Position numbers and translations under genes: made by a program. A model generated the notes under the pieces. The model saw nothing but the letters and a program-made list of their open reading frames with translations, did no database searches and was not told where the DNA came from. DNA of 7,137 nt from Porphyromonadaceae bacterium (lineage in GTDB: Bacteria; Bacteroidota; Bacteroidia; Bacteroidales; CAMTPD01): positions 2,572 through 9,708 of the forward strand of contig DLYT01000097.1 in NCBI GenBank assembly GCA_003447595.1, read 5' to 3'. Shown here piece after piece: positions 5,974-7,137 of this stretch; the stretch's first letter is position 1; the number at the start of each line of letters is the position of its first letter.

Positions 5974-7137
5974 ATGATTACGAAATACCTAATGAGTATA
6001 CTTATTTGTATACTTACTTTTTCGAATGCACATACAATTGCGGCAGAAGCAATTCGGCTTTCGGAAGTGAAACAGCTTAGTTTTAGAACCAATAAAGCTG
6101 AATACTTACCCGGAGACTCTATACTTGTTCATTATTGGGTAATTGATCCGACTACACAGCAACCAACTAATATAGAAGGAGGAGTAACTTTCCAACTACT
6201 CGATAAGGATGGCTTAGAGATCTCATCCATTAGAAGTTTGCCAACAGAAAAGGGAGCTACTGCTTTTGTGCAAGCACCATATTCGAAAGGTGTTCATTTT
6301 CTGCGTGCCTACACTGATGAGATGCTTAATATCTCTGACATTCTCCTTCCGTCAATACCATTGTTCATCAATGCCTTGAAAGATGACTTTGCTCCATTCC
6401 CCAAAAAACAAATCGAGGTATATCCCGAGGGGGGGATATTAGTTCCAAACCATCCACAACGCATTGTTATTTCCGCTCCAAGTTATATCGGAGACTCTGT
6501 TTTCGTATATAATAAAGACAAAAAGCTAGAAGCAGAATCAATCATTTCCCAATATGGTAATACCATGATCATGCTTACACCGGAAGAAAACCAATCTTAT
6601 ACGCTACAAATACTTGACAAAGAGACTCCAATCGAGGTTAATGCTTGTGCAACAACTTTACAGCTTACTCAGAATCGTGATCGGATTATCTATTCGGCTC
6701 TATCTGATAAGGCTATAACAAAAGCTGCGAAAACTAAGCTTGAAATATACACTGGTAGCGAACTTCTGCACTCCACAAATATAGACGATTCCAATACCAG
6801 CGGGTCTTTCGATATATCCAAGCTTCCCAATTCAACACTCTTGTTTGTCCTTACACAAAACGATTCAATTCAAATAGCTCAACGCGCTGTTTTTATTGAT
6901 AAAGTAGATGATCTTGAAAAGGCACTTTTAAGCAAATCTATTGTAAACGCAACTCAGACAGCCGATCTAAAAGTAGACTTCAGTGATATAGATCCGGAAC
7001 AATCATATAGAGTATACATCAATACTTTTACACCTCTACTTACAGACTTGCTTCCGTTATCAGCCAAGCAATCGGCCCAACTAAGCGATTGTTTTGATGC
7101 CCGACTTCCGGCTGCAAAAAGACATTATATCATTGAC
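5974..7137 (+). CDS. Exported macroglobulin-like (MG2-type domain) protein, partial
   Basis: The 388 codons are open to the right edge without a stop. Residues 1-24 look like a signal peptide (basic MITKY, then a hydrophobic core), with cleavage around 19-24, so the product is exported. Residues about 29-116 resemble the MG2 domain of bacterial alpha-2-macroglobulins: YLPGDSILVHYWVID at 44-58 and FLRAYTDEM at 109-117. VYPEGGIL (149-156) matches the PEGG motif that opens the next macroglobulin domain. Residues 235-310 look like a further domain, ending in SKLPNSTLLFVL and AQRAVFIDK. Bacteroidetes proteins of this layout are usually 800-900 residues, and some continue into carboxypeptidase-like or TonB-plug domains. 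What follows here is unseen. No thioester motif is visible. Its role is unknown; surface or periplasmic binding is an inference. The run of seven G at 6429-6435 encodes the PEGG glycines. The start is ATG 5974; ATG 5992 would shorten the signal peptide. Confidence 0.75.
   Translation, partial: MITKYLMSILICILTFSNAHTIAAEAIRLSEVKQLSFRTNKAEYLPGDSILVHYWVIDPTTQQPTNIEGGVTFQLLDKDGLEISSIRSLPTEKGATAFVQAPYSKGVHFLRAYTDEMLNISDILLPSIPLFINALKDDFAPFPKKQIEVYPEGGILVPNHPQRIVISAPSYIGDSVFVYNKDKKLEAESIISQYGNTMIMLTPEENQSYTLQILDKETPIEVNACATTLQLTQNRDRIIYSALSDKAITKAAKTKLEIYTGSELLHSTNIDDSNTSGSFDISKLPNSTLLFVLTQNDSIQIAQRAVFIDKVDDLEKALLSKSIVNATQTADLKVDFSDIDPEQSYRVYINTFTPLLTDLLPLSAKQSAQLSDCFDARLPAAKRHYIID

Noticed and set aside
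5996..6020. Tandem copies of GTATACTTA-like sequence in the macroglobulin-like gene.
   Set aside because: They encode the repetitive hydrophobic core of the signal peptide (Ile-Leu/Ile-Cys-Ile-Leu) and need no other explanation.

Overview
The window looks like a chromosomal segment from a Bacteroidales bacterium (Bacteroides or a close relative). Moderate GC content, short leaders that mostly lack Shine-Dalgarno sequences, copies of the Bacteroides -7 promoter motif TAnnTTTG ahead of several genes, and the protein families all point this way. It is mostly ordinary core genome. I see no tRNA or rRNA gene, insertion sequence, integrase, CRISPR array or defence cassette.

Layout, left to right. 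(1) 1-740, minus: 5' part of a peptidase U32-family gene that runs off the left edge. (2) 741-831: divergent intergenic region with back-to-back -7 motifs. (3) 832-1818, plus: DusB-type tRNA-dihydrouridine synthase. (4) 1819-1879: strong hairpin terminator between converging genes. (5) 1880-2884, minus: extended short-chain dehydrogenase/epimerase of unknown substrate. (6) 2885-3001: second divergent promoter region. (7) 3002-5146, plus: ribonuclease R. (8) 5157-5822, plus: PAP2-family phosphatase with a signal peptide, 10 bases after rnr and probably co-transcribed with it, ended by a strong terminator and possibly by an extra hairpin over its stop codon. (9) 5823-5973: 151-base intergenic region with a weak promoter candidate and inverted repeats. 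(10) 5974-7137, plus: 5' part of a large exported protein with alpha-2-macroglobulin-like (MG2-type) domains, running off the right edge.

A loose theme is RNA metabolism: dihydrouridine formation, a U32 protein whose best-studied relatives hydroxylate RNA, and RNase R. The right third shifts to envelope functions (PAP2 phosphatase, macroglobulin-like protein). The points most worth a second look are the rnr-PAP2 pairing, the identity of the truncated MG2 protein with its in-frame G7 tract, and the inverted repeats ahead of that gene. None of these amounts to a new system on the present evidence.
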